64,000 nt of DNA from an uncultured Gemmiger sp. (GTDB taxonomy: Bacteria > Bacillota > Clostridia > Oscillospirales > Ruminococcaceae): assembly GCA_944388245.1 (NCBI GenBank), contig CALXIA010000002.1:1-64000 (forward strand). Reading direction: 5' to 3'. The position numbers were made by a program, and so were the translations under genes. Within the stretch, counting starts at the first letter, position 1; every line of letters starts with the position of its first letter. This document shows, in pieces, positions 16,835 to 26,496 of the stretch. The notes beneath the pieces were generated by a model that saw only the letters and a list, made by a program, of their open reading frames with translations, had not been told where the DNA came from and ran no database searches.

Positions 16835-18025
16835 TCAGCCCCGGCGCAGCCAGTCGGCCATGCGGGCCATCGCCGCGGCGGCCTGCTCCTCGCCGGCGAA
16901 GGCCGACAGCCGGAAATACCCCTCGCCGTTGCGGCCAAAGCCGCTGCCCGGGGTGCCCACCACCCCGGCGTTCTCCAGCAGCGCGTCGAAGAACTCCCAG
17001 GATGTCATGCCGCGGGGGCACTCCATCCACAGGTAGGGGGAATCCTTGCCGCCGCAGTACCAGATGCCCAGTTCGTCCAGCACCTTCGCGGCCACCCCGG
17101 CGCTGCGCAGGTAGGCGTCGATGCTCTCCCGGCAGCCGGCCAGCCCGGCCGGGGTGAACACCGCCTCGGCGGCCCGCTGCACCGGATAGGCCACCCCGTT
17201 CATCTTGGTGCTCTGGCGGCGCAGCCACATGTCGTGCAGGTTCATGCCCTCCCGCACCAGGGTGCGGGGCACCACCGTGTAGCCGCAGCGGGTGCCGGTA
17301 AAGCCGGCGGTCTTGCTCAGGCTGCACACCTCGATGGCGCACTCCTGCGCGCCGGGCACTTCATAGATGCTGCGGGGCACGCCGCTGCGGATGAAGGATT
17401 CGTAGGCCGCGTCGTACAGAATTACCGCGCCGTGTTCCCGGGCGTATTCCACCCAGCGGGTCAGTCCGGCCTTGTCGTAGGCGCCGCCGGTGGGGTTGCC
17501 GGGGGAGCACAGGTAGATCAGCTGGCAGTCCAGATCGTCCGAGGGCAGGGGCAGGAAGTTGTTCTCCCGGTTGGCGTCCAGATAGCTCACCTGCCGGCCC
17601 GCCATCAGGTTGGTATCCCGGTAGACCGGGTACACCGGGTCAGGGATCAGCACCCGGCAGTCGTCGGAGAACAGATCGGGCAGGTTGCCCAGATCGCTCT
17701 TGGCGCCGTCGCTCACAAAGATATCCTCCGGGTCCACCTGCACGCCCAGGCTCTCATAGTAGCCGCTGATGGCCTGCCGCAGGAACAGATATCCCTGCTC
17801 CGGGCCGTAGCCGTGAAAGCTGTCCGCCCGGCCCTGTTCCGCGCTGGCCGCCTGCATTGCCTGCACCACCGGCTGGCAGAGCGGCCGGGTCACGTCCCCG
17901 ATGCCCATGTGGATCAGCGTTTTGTCCGGATGAGCCTGCCGGAAGGTCTGCGCCCGGCGGGCCACCTCGCTGAACAGATAGCTGCGGGGCACATCGTCAA
18001 AATGGTGGTTGATATACTGCTTCAT
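16835..18025 (-). CDS. dapL: LL-diaminopimelate aminotransferase
   Basis: 396-residue fold-type I PLP enzyme that makes LL-diaminopimelate from tetrahydrodipicolinate and glutamate, the short lysine/peptidoglycan route. DapL hallmarks: YLFSEVARRAQTF, LIHMGIGDVTRPL (37-49), GYGPEQGYLFLR, SDGAKSDLGN, CSPGNPTGGAYD, Schiff-base Lys238 in CSLSKTAGFTG. Start ATG 18025 follows GGAAAGGAG. It is divergent from glnA, with an ANTAR-type attenuator in its leader. Strong family match. Confidence 0.95.
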   Translation of the reverse strand: MKQYINHHFDDVPRSYLFSEVARRAQTFRQAHPDKTLIHMGIGDVTRPLCQPVVQAMQAASAEQGRADSFHGYGPEQGYLFLRQAISGYYESLGVQVDPEDIFVSDGAKSDLGNLPDLFSDDCRVLIPDPVYPVYRDTNLMAGRQVSYLDANRENNFLPLPSDDLDCQLIYLCSPGNPTGGAYDKAGLTRWVEYAREHGAVILYDAAYESFIRSGVPRSIYEVPGAQECAIEVCSLSKTAGFTGTRCGYTVVPRTLVREGMNLHDMWLRRQSTKMNGVAYPVQRAAEAVFTPAGLAGCRESIDAYLRSAGVAAKVLDELGIWYCGGKDSPYLWMECPRGMTSWEFFDALLENAGVVGTPGSGFGRNGEGYFRLSAFAGEEQAAAAMARMADWLRRG

Positions 18026-18064
18026 ATTGGTAGAAACTCCTTTCCCACATTCCCCTCAAAACGG

Positions 18065-18099
18065 AAAACGCCCGCGCCTATGCGCAGACGTCCTTGTCT
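18065..18099 (-). promoter_or_regulatory. ANTAR-type attenuator in the dapL leader
   Basis: Minus strand: hairpin AGAC-AAGGAC-GTCT (18099-18086), loop with A1 and G4, overlaps the 5' arm of ACGTCTGCGC-ATAG-GCGCGGGCGT (18091-18068, two G-U pairs), then TTTT. The hexaloop AAGGAC is identical to that of pyrG. Confidence 0.55.
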
Positions 18100-18108
18100 A
18101 TGGATAAA

Positions 18109-18138
18109 AGGATAGCACCGGTGCCCTGTACTTGTCAA
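18109..18138 (-). promoter_or_regulatory. SigA-type promoter for dapL
   Basis: Minus-strand consensus TTGACA (18138-18133), 18-base spacer, TATCCT (18114-18109). Predicted start about 18102, some 3 bases before the hexaloop hairpin. Confidence 0.7.
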
Positions 18139-18239
18139 GAAGCGGAGCGGACCATGCGCTATACTTGCCAAGGATGCGCCGACAAAACGAAAAAAGTTTG
18201 TGCAACTGATAAAAATTCGGCAATATGGCGCGATTTTTC

Positions 18240-18268
18240 TTGACGAAGCGCATACACAGGACTATAAT
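18240..18268 (+). promoter_or_regulatory. SigA-type promoter for glnA
   Basis: TTGACG (18240-18245), 17 bases, consensus TATAAT (18263-18268). Predicted start about 18275, 8 bases before the hexaloop hairpin. The 339-base dapL-glnA gap is therefore filled by two divergent promoters and two attenuators; 18139-18239 shows nothing further. Confidence 0.8.
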
Positions 18269-18282
18269 ACTGCCATTGGAAC

Positions 18283-18328
18283 CAGCAAAGGCGCTGCGGA
18301 TCCCCACAAGGGGCCGGCAGCGCCTTTT
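18283..18328 (+). promoter_or_regulatory. ANTAR-type attenuator in the glnA leader
   Basis: Hairpin CAGC-AAAGGC-GCTG (18283-18296), loop with A1 and G4. It overlaps the 11-bp terminator stem AAAGGCGCTGC / GCAGCGCCTTT (18287-18297 with 18317-18327), which has an inner CCCC-ACAA-GGGG hairpin and ends in TTTT. Confidence 0.7.
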
Positions 18329-18364
18329 CCCATATTCAATCCCGCATGGCAAGGAGGCATCCCC

Positions 18365-19678
18365 ATGAGCCATTCTCTTTCCCAGCTGATGCAATTTATC
18401 GAGGAGAACGATATCAAGTTTATTCGTCTGGCCTTTTGCGACATCTTTGGCGTGCAGAAAAACATCGCCATTATGGCCAGTCAGCTGCCTCATGCGGTGG
18501 AGGCAGGGGTTTCGTTTGACGCGTCGGCAATTGCGGGATTTGCCAACGTGGCTGAGTCGGACCTGTTCCTTTTGCCGGATCTGGATACCTTCCGGCTGAT
18601 GCCCTGGCGCCCCAGCGAAAGCTGTGTGGCCCGTGTGCTGTGCAACATCCGCTACCCGGATGGCCGCCCCTTTGAGGGGGATGGGCGGCATCTGCTTCAG
18701 CGGGTGGAGCGGGATGCGGAACAGGCTGGCTACCGGCTGCTGCTGGGCCCGGAATGTGAGTTCTACCTGTTTGAGACCGACGAGCGCGGGCAGCCCACCA
18801 ATCGGCCCTTTGACCGGGCCGGGTACTTTGATATCGCCCCCATGGACCGGGGCGAGAATGTGCGCCGGGAGATCTGCCTGGCGCTGGAGGAGATGGGCAT
18901 CCAGCCCGAGCGCAGCCACCACGAACAGGGCCCGGGCCAGAACGAGATCGATTTCCGCTGTGCCTCGCCGCTCCACGCGGCCGATGATCTGATGACCATG
19001 CGCACAGCCGTCAAGGCGATCGCCGCCCAGAACGGATTGTTCGCTTCCTTCCTGCCCAAGCCCCTGCCGGGGGCCAGCGGCAACGGGCTGCACATCAATC
19101 TGTCCCTGTTCCGGGGGGAGGAGAATCTGTTCCGCGGCTTTGCCGAGACCCCCAATCCGGAAGCGGCCGCCTTCCTGGCCGGGATTTTGCGGCGGGTGCC
19201 GGAGATCAGCGTGTTTGCGGACCCGCTGCCCGGCTCCTACAACCGGCTGGGGTGCCACGAAGCGCCGGGCGTTGTCAGCTGGAGCTGCCAGAACCGGTCC
19301 TCGCTGGTGCGGGTGCCTGCGGCAAAGGGGGATGATTGCCGCATGGAACTGCGCAGCCCGGATCCTGCCTGCAACCCCTATGTGGTCACGGCGCTGCTGG
19401 TAGAGGCCGGTTTGGAAGGAGTACGGGATCACCTGACCCTGCCGCCCTCCACCGATTTCGCGGTGTACCGGCCCACCGAGGCGCCGGGGTTGACCCCGCT
19501 GCCGGCCAGCCTGGCCGAGGCGGTGGCCGTCGCCCGCAAGAGCACCTTCCTGCCCCGCGTGCTGCCGGCCAGGCTGCTGAACGATTACCTGGCCTATAAA
19601 CAGAAGGAGGCCGAGGCGTATGCCGCCGAGACCGATCCGGTGCTGTACGAAATGGAACAGTATTTTGATCGAATCTGA
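18365..19678 (+). CDS. glnA: Type I glutamine synthetase
   Basis: 437 residues, the length of GSI-alpha enzymes. It joins ammonia to glutamate using ATP. Visible motifs: IRLAFCDIFGVQKN near the N-terminus, metal/substrate motifs GPECEFYLF, GPGQNEIDFRC, the ATP-binding GASGNGLHINLSLF, and PGSYNRLGCHEAP. The C-terminal adenylylation Tyr region is absent, as in GSI-alpha. Start ATG 18365 follows CAAGGAGGC. First gene of the nitrogen operon; the ANTAR regulator starts 40 bases after its stop. Slightly divergent, so a glutamine-synthetase-like ligase is a minor alternative. Confidence 0.9.
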   Translation: MSHSLSQLMQFIEENDIKFIRLAFCDIFGVQKNIAIMASQLPHAVEAGVSFDASAIAGFANVAESDLFLLPDLDTFRLMPWRPSESCVARVLCNIRYPDGRPFEGDGRHLLQRVERDAEQAGYRLLLGPECEFYLFETDERGQPTNRPFDRAGYFDIAPMDRGENVRREICLALEEMGIQPERSHHEQGPGQNEIDFRCASPLHAADDLMTMRTAVKAIAAQNGLFASFLPKPLPGASGNGLHINLSLFRGEENLFRGFAETPNPEAAAFLAGILRRVPEISVFADPLPGSYNRLGCHEAPGVVSWSCQNRSSLVRVPAAKGDDCRMELRSPDPACNPYVVTALLVEAGLEGVRDHLTLPPSTDFAVYRPTEAPGLTPLPASLAEAVAVARKSTFLPRVLPARLLNDYLAYKQKEAEAYAAETDPVLYEMEQYFDRI

Positions 19679-19718
19679 AACCATACCGCCCCGCGTGGCG
19701 TAAAGTGAGGTGAACCCC

Positions 19719-20285
19719 ATGGCCGGCGTCCTGATCGCAAGCGACAGGCAGTACCATGAGCCCTTGCGCGCCCTGTTCGCGGGGCCCGGCCAGAACGCCG
19801 TCTGTTGCACCAGCGCGGGTGAGGCCCGCCGGGCGATGGGGCAGAACGGCTGTGAACTGCTGGTGGTCAACGCGCCGCTGCCGGATGAATTCGGCCGGGA
19901 TCTGGCCGTGCAGGCGGCGGACGGCGGGGCCGGGGTGATTTTCCTCTGCCCGGGTCCCCAGGCGGACCGGTTGGCCGCCGGCCTGGAAAAATACGGGATC
20001 TTTGTGTTGGGGCGGCCGCTTTCCCGCCAGCAGGCAGCGTTCGCGCTGCGGCTCATCCGCGCCAGCCAGCAAAGGATCCGAAGCCTGATGGCGCAAAACC
20101 AGCGTCTGGCCAAGCGGCTGGACGAAGCCAGGGTGATCTGCCAGGCAAAATGCGTGCTGGCCCGCTTCGGGGATCTGACCGAAGAAGAGGCCCACCGATT
20201 GATCGAAAAGCGGGCGATGGACGCCCGCATTACCAGCCGGGAAGCCGCGCTGGACATCCTGCAAAGCTACGAAGACCGGATGTGA
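19719..20285 (+). CDS. ANTAR-domain antiterminator with receiver-like domain
   Basis: 188 residues. Residues 1-110 resemble a degenerate response-regulator receiver (MAGVLIASDRQYHEPLRALF). About 112-140 is a likely coiled coil (QQRIRSLMAQNQRLAKRLDEA). The last 50 form an ANTAR RNA-binding domain: AKCVLARFGDLTEEEAHRLI and KRAMDARITSREAALDIL. ANTAR proteins bind hexaloop hairpins and stop terminators forming. The usual phospho-acceptor context is poorly kept, so the signal may be a ligand or partner (for example glutamine synthetase) rather than phosphorylation. ATG 19719 has GTGAGG upstream; GTG 19710 is an alternative. Its neighbourhood contains four candidate target hairpins. Confidence 0.88.
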   Translation: MAGVLIASDRQYHEPLRALFAGPGQNAVCCTSAGEARRAMGQNGCELLVVNAPLPDEFGRDLAVQAADGGAGVIFLCPGPQADRLAAGLEKYGIFVLGRPLSRQQAAFALRLIRASQQRIRSLMAQNQRLAKRLDEARVICQAKCVLARFGDLTEEEAHRLIEKRAMDARITSREAALDILQSYEDRM

Positions 20286-20306
20286 GAACCGGTCCTGCAA
20301 CATCGA

Positions 20307-20368
20307 CAGGCAAAGGCGCCTGCCGCACGGAGGGAGAAATCCCCCCGTCGGCGGGCGTCTTTTCTTTT
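20307..20368 (+). promoter_or_regulatory. ANTAR-type attenuator inside the nitrogen operon
   Basis: Hairpin CAGGC-AAAGGC-GCCTG (20307-20322), loop identical to that of glnA. It overlaps the terminator AGGCGCCTGCCG / CGGCGGGCGTCT (20314-20325 with 20349-20360, two G-U pairs, inner ACGG...CCGT) followed by TTTCTTTT. It lies 21 bases after the ANTAR stop codon and would gate expression of the five downstream genes. No separate promoter is visible before it. Confidence 0.65.
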
Positions 20369-20415
20369 ATATACTTGAAAGGAACTACTTGAAGGAAAAG
20401 TGAGGCGTACATAAT

Positions 20416-21783
20416 ATGGAAAAATTACCCCGGTATCAGCCCATTGATTACGGGAAATACGATCCCGCGATCCCCGATGGGCAGCGGGAGGCCTATTTTG
20501 GCCTGCCCCGCGAGGTGAAATTCTGCAAAGAGTGTGTGATGAGCAACCAGAAGCCCAACAGCTGCCAGGAGTTCGAGCACACCATCCGGTCCAAAAAGGC
20601 CACCATGGTGATCCAGGAGGACGGCGTCTGCGACGCCTGCCATGCCTGTCACAACAAGGAAGGCCGCATCGACTGGGCTGATCGGGAGCGGCAGCTGCGG
20701 GAACTTTGCGACCGCTACCGCAAGACGGACGGCAGCTATGACTGCCTGGTGCCCGGTTCCGGCGGCAAGGACAGCTTTTACGCCGCCCATCTGCTCAAAT
20801 ACAAGTACGGGATGCATCCGCTCACCGTCACCTGGGCCCCGCACATCTACACCACCTGGGGCTGGCAGAACTTTGAGGCCTGGATCCATGCCGGGTTTGA
20901 CAACTACCTCTGCACCCCCAACGGCCTGACCCACCGGCTGCTGACCCGTCTGGCCACCGAAAATCTATTCCATCCGTTCCAGCCCTTTATTCTGGGGCAG
21001 AAACAGCTGGCGCCGAAGATGGCCGCCAAGTTCGGGATCCCGCTGGTATTCTACGGGGAGAATGAAGCCGAGTTCGGCAACCCCATCGCGGACAACGACA
21101 CCGCCCTGCGGGACGAGCGATTCTTCGCCACCAACGATTTCGACCACATCTTCCTGGGCGGCGTTTCGCTGCGGCAGCTGAAGGAGGATTTCGGGGTGGA
21201 CGCGGCGGATCTGGCCATCTACCTGCCCTGTGAGACCAGCGACGTGGAGAAAAACCACATCCAGGTCCATTACATGGGGTATTACGAGAAGTGGCATCCC
21301 CAGGGCGCCTACTACTACAGCGTGGAACACGGCGGCTTTGTTCCCAGCCCGGAGCGCACCGCCGGCACCTACTCCAAGTACAATTCCATCGATGACAAGG
21401 TGGACGATTTCTTCTACTACACCACCTACATCAAATACGGCATCGGCCGCTGCACCTACGACGCGGCCCAGGAGATCCGCAACCATGAGATCACCCGGCC
21501 GGAAGGGGTGGCGCTCTGCCGCAAGTTCGACGGCGAGTTCCCCGCCCGGTTCGCGGATGAGTTCTTCCGGTACATCTCCATCGACAAGCAGCATTTCGGC
21601 AAGGCGGCCGACTGCTTCGAGCAGCCCCAGATGGATCTGGACTACTTTATGCACCTGGCCGACCGGTTCCGTTCTCCCCATATTTGGAATTATAAGGACG
21701 GCGTGTGGTCGCTGCGGCATACCCCCTATGAGGGAGCCAGCCTCTGCGGCTGGGGCGCGCCGGAGGGGGGCGCGCGGCGATGA
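20416..21783 (+). CDS. N-acetyl sugar amidotransferase-like (WbpG/PseA family)
   Basis: 455-residue ATP-pyrophosphatase. The PP-loop is LVPGSGGKDS (111-120). Cysteines 37/40 (FCKEC) and 72/75/78 (CDACHAC) suggest a zinc site as in WbpG. KNKIP-like acceptor residues are not obvious. Known relatives activate an acetamido group on UDP-sugars or nonulosonic acids, then accept ammonia from a HisH/HisF pair to form an acetamidino group. The next two genes are exactly such HisF and HisH homologues with overlapping ends. No sugar-synthesis genes are nearby, so the substrate is unknown. Start ATG 20416. Confidence 0.85.
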   Translation: MEKLPRYQPIDYGKYDPAIPDGQREAYFGLPREVKFCKECVMSNQKPNSCQEFEHTIRSKKATMVIQEDGVCDACHACHNKEGRIDWADRERQLRELCDRYRKTDGSYDCLVPGSGGKDSFYAAHLLKYKYGMHPLTVTWAPHIYTTWGWQNFEAWIHAGFDNYLCTPNGLTHRLLTRLATENLFHPFQPFILGQKQLAPKMAAKFGIPLVFYGENEAEFGNPIADNDTALRDERFFATNDFDHIFLGGVSLRQLKEDFGVDAADLAIYLPCETSDVEKNHIQVHYMGYYEKWHPQGAYYYSVEHGGFVPSPERTAGTYSKYNSIDDKVDDFFYYTTYIKYGIGRCTYDAAQEIRNHEITRPEGVALCRKFDGEFPARFADEFFRYISIDKQHFGKAADCFEQPQMDLDYFMHLADRFRSPHIWNYKDGVWSLRHTPYEGASLCGWGAPEGGARR

Positions 21784-22559
21784 GCCGGGTACGGCTGATT
21801 GCCCGGCTGGATGTAAAGGACGAGAATCTGGTCAAAGGCATCCAGTACGAGGGCCTTCGCAAGCTGGGCGATCCCCATGCGTTCGCGGTGCGGTACTACC
21901 GCCAGGGGGTGGATGAACTGCTCTATCTGGACACGGTTGCCAGTCTGTACGAGCGCAATAACCTGGGGGATATCCTCCGCCAGGCCACCGCGGACGTGTT
22001 CATCCCGATCACGGCGGGCGGCGGGCTGCGCAGCGTGGAGGACGTGGCCGCGATCCTTCGGGCCGGGGCGGACAAAGCCGCTATCAACACCGCGGCGCTG
22101 CGCCGGCCGGAATTGATCGAAGAGATCGCCCGGGCTTTTGGCAGCCAGTGCATGGTGCTGAGCGTTCAGGCCAAGCGCCGCAATCCCGCCGACCCGGCCG
22201 CCGGCTGGGAAGCCTACTACGACAACGGCCGGGAACACTCCGGCCGGGACGTGCTGGAGTGGGTGAAGGAGGGCGTGGCCCGGGGAGCGGGGGAGATCCT
22301 GCTCACCAGCGTAGACAAAGAGGGGTTCCGCAAGGGCATGGACCAGGAACTGATCGCGGCGGTGTCCGCGGCGGTCCCGGTCCCAGTGATCGCCGCCGGC
22401 GGCGCCTCCTCGGCCGAGGACCTGTTCCAGGCCGTGAAGGGCGGGGCGCAGGCGGTGGCCGTAGGCAGCATCCTGCACTATGACAACACCGATATCCCCA
22501 CTTTGAAAAATCAGTTGGCCCAAAAGGGCGTGGAGGTGAGAGTATGCGGCCAGTCGTAA
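21780..22559 (+). CDS. HisF-like ammonia-channel subunit of the amidation triad (WbuZ-type)
   Basis: 259-residue (beta/alpha)8 barrel related to imidazole-glycerol-phosphate synthase HisF. N-terminal RLIARLDVKDENLVKGIQYEG keeps the HisF catalytic Asp11, but the second catalytic position (Asp130 in VDAKR of HisF) is Gln in LSVQAKRRN. This argues against a role in histidine synthesis and for the WbuZ type that channels ammonia to WbpG. Phosphate-binding ITAGGGLRSVEDV and IAAGGASSAEDL remain. It starts within the stop of the WbpG-like gene (ATGA) and overlaps the HisH-like gene by 16 bases. Confidence 0.87.
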   Translation: MSRVRLIARLDVKDENLVKGIQYEGLRKLGDPHAFAVRYYRQGVDELLYLDTVASLYERNNLGDILRQATADVFIPITAGGGLRSVEDVAAILRAGADKAAINTAALRRPELIEEIARAFGSQCMVLSVQAKRRNPADPAAGWEAYYDNGREHSGRDVLEWVKEGVARGAGEILLTSVDKEGFRKGMDQELIAAVSAAVPVPVIAAGGASSAEDLFQAVKGGAQAVAVGSILHYDNTDIPTLKNQLAQKGVEVRVCGQS

Positions 22560-23206
22560 CCATCATCGACTATGGCCGGGGAAATCTGCTCAGCGTCCGC
22601 CGGGCCCTGGAATCCTGCGGCGCGGAAGCGGTTTTCGCCGCCGGCCCGGACAGTATCCGCAAGGCCGCTGCTCTGGTGCTGCCGGGCGTGGGTTCCTTTG
22701 CGGACGGCATGGCCCGGCTGCGGGCCGACGGCCTGGAGCAGCCCATCCGGGAGCGGGCCGCCGCCGGTGTTCCGCTGCTGGGGATCTGCCTGGGAATGCA
22801 GATGCTGTTCGACACCGGCTACGAGGACGGCGAGACCCCCGGTCTCGGGCTGATTCCCGGAACGGTGGAACCGCTGCCCCGCCAGGACGTGGACGGCAAG
22901 CCGCTTCGGGTGCCCCACGTGGGCTGGAGCGGGCTGGTGCCCGCGGGGCCGAATGGTTTTGCAAACTCGGTCCTGGCGGATGTGCAGCCAGGCGAGGAAG
23001 TGTATTTTGTACATGGTTTTGCCGCCGTGCCCGCCTGTGAAACGGACCGGCTGGCCGATACCCTGTACGGCGGCCGCCGTGTTTGCGCGGCGGTGTGCCG
23101 CGGCAATGTGACCGGTGTGCAGTTTCACCCGGAAAAAAGTGCAGAAACCGGACTTGGAATTCTGCGGGCATTTGTTCGCCAGGCAGAAGCGCCGGTTTTG
23201 AAATAA
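22544..23206 (+). CDS. HisH-like glutaminase subunit of the amidation triad (WbuY-type)
   Basis: 220-residue class I glutamine amidotransferase. The triad is complete: Cys82 in LGICLGMQM, His195 and Glu197 in GVQFHPEKS. The N-terminal VTIIDYGRGNLLSVRRALE is HisH-like. It releases ammonia from glutamine and passes it through the HisF-like partner. Its position after WbpG- and HisF-like genes, with no other his genes, supports the WbuY assignment. Overlaps the previous gene; asnA follows 14 bases on with AAGGAGGA. Confidence 0.88.
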   Translation: MRPVVTIIDYGRGNLLSVRRALESCGAEAVFAAGPDSIRKAAALVLPGVGSFADGMARLRADGLEQPIRERAAAGVPLLGICLGMQMLFDTGYEDGETPGLGLIPGTVEPLPRQDVDGKPLRVPHVGWSGLVPAGPNGFANSVLADVQPGEEVYFVHGFAAVPACETDRLADTLYGGRRVCAAVCRGNVTGVQFHPEKSAETGLGILRAFVRQAEAPVLK

Positions 23207-23220
23207 GGAGGAAATGACCT

Positions 23221-24219
23221 ATGAAAAAAGAGTACAAATCCGTCTTGAGCCTGTATGATACCCAGAAAGCCATCGGCTTTATCAAACAGACCTTCCAGCA
23301 GAACCTTTCCGGGCGGCTGTCCCTTTCCCGGGTCACCGCGCCCTTGTTTGTAGATCCCGCCACCGGCCTGAACGACGATCTGAACGGCGTGGAGCGCCCG
23401 GTGTCCTTTGATATTCCGGCCATTCCCACCCTGCCCGCCGCCCAGGTGGTGCACAGTCTGGCCAAATGGAAGCGCATGGCCCTGGGCCGTTATGGCTTTG
23501 CCGCCGGCGCCGGCCTGTACACCGATATGAACGCCATCCGTCGGGATGAGGAACTGGACGCCCTCCACTCGGTCTATGTGGATCAGTGGGACTGGGAGAA
23601 GGTCATCACCCGGGAGACCCGCACCATTGAGTATCTGCAGGAGACCGTGCGCCAGATCGTGGCGGCTGTCTGCGACACCCTGGACGCGGTGAAGAAGGAA
23701 TATCCCGCGCTGACCATGGAGCTGTCCCGCGAGGTCAGCTTTGTCACCACCCAGGAGCTGGAGGACCGCTGGCCCGACCTGAGCCCGAAGGAGCGGGAGG
23801 ACGCCTGGCTGAAGGATCATCCCACCACCTTTGTCATGCAGATCGGCGGCCCGCTCAAGAGCGGCAAGAAGCACGACGGCCGCGCGCCTGACTACGACGA
23901 CTGGAAGATGAACGGCGATATCCTGTTCTGGAACAGCACCCTGGGCCATGCCTTTGAGGTGTCCAGCATGGGCATCCGTGTGGACGCCGAGAGCATGCGC
24001 AGCCAGTGCGAGGCCGCCGGCTGCCCCGAGCGTCTGGAGCGGCCCTTCCACAAGGGCGTGCTGGACGGCAGCCTGCCTCTGACCATGGGCGGCGGCATCG
24101 GCCAGAGCCGTCTGTGCATGCTGCTGCTGGGCAAGGCCCATATCGGTGAGGTGCAGGTAAGCCTGTGGCCGGACGATATGGTGCGTGCCTGCGCCGAAGA
24201 GGGCATCCAGTTGCTGTAA
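23221..24219 (+). CDS. asnA: Aspartate-ammonia ligase
   Basis: 332 residues, the normal AsnA length (about 330). It makes asparagine from aspartate, ammonia and ATP through a class II tRNA-synthetase-like fold. Seen: [18 protein letters not shown] at the N-terminus, [27 protein letters not shown], the C-terminal [14 protein letters not shown] and [14 protein letters not shown]. It uses free ammonia, so it fits a nitrogen-replete role in this ANTAR-gated operon. Strong ribosome site AAGGAGGAAATGACCT. Confidence 0.97.
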   Translation: MKKEYKSVLSLYDTQKAIGFIKQTFQQNLSGRLSLSRVTAPLFVDPATGLNDDLNGVERPVSFDIPAIPTLPAAQVVHSLAKWKRMALGRYGFAAGAGLYTDMNAIRRDEELDALHSVYVDQWDWEKVITRETRTIEYLQETVRQIVAAVCDTLDAVKKEYPALTMELSREVSFVTTQELEDRWPDLSPKEREDAWLKDHPTTFVMQIGGPLKSGKKHDGRAPDYDDWKMNGDILFWNSTLGHAFEVSSMGIRVDAESMRSQCEAAGCPERLERPFHKGVLDGSLPLTMGGGIGQSRLCMLLLGKAHIGEVQVSLWPDDMVRACAEEGIQLL

Positions 24220-24251
24220 GCCGCGCTGGAAAGGGAAAGGAGAGATATAGT

Positions 24252-26330
<2,079 letters not shown>

Positions 26331-26425
26331 GAACGGGGCGCGGACCGGCGCCCGGCAGTGTTCCCCCTGATCGGTCGCTGAGCCCCGAGCTCTGTTTTCA
26401 TATTTCTCATTTTTCCTTTCAAGCG

Positions 26426-26460
26426 GAAGCCCCCCGGTGCGTTGCGCACCGGGGGGCTTC
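26426..26460. terminator. Bidirectional terminator between glnN and the hydrogenase gene
   Basis: Perfect 14-bp stem AAGCCCCCCGGTGC / GCACCGGGGGGCTT (26427-26440 with 26446-26459). It lacks a strong T-run on the plus side. The rest of the 166-base gap (26331-26425) shows nothing clear. Confidence 0.75.
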
Positions 26461-26496
26461 TGTCTGTCGGTATTGTGTTGGAGAAGCGAAAACAGG

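Noticed and set aside
21780..23206. hisF and hisH of histidine biosynthesis
   Set aside because: No other his genes, the second catalytic Asp of HisF is Gln, and a WbpG-like partner precedes them.
26331..26425. Small gene between glnN and the terminator
   Set aside because: No open frame with a ribosome site; pyrimidine-rich stretch only.
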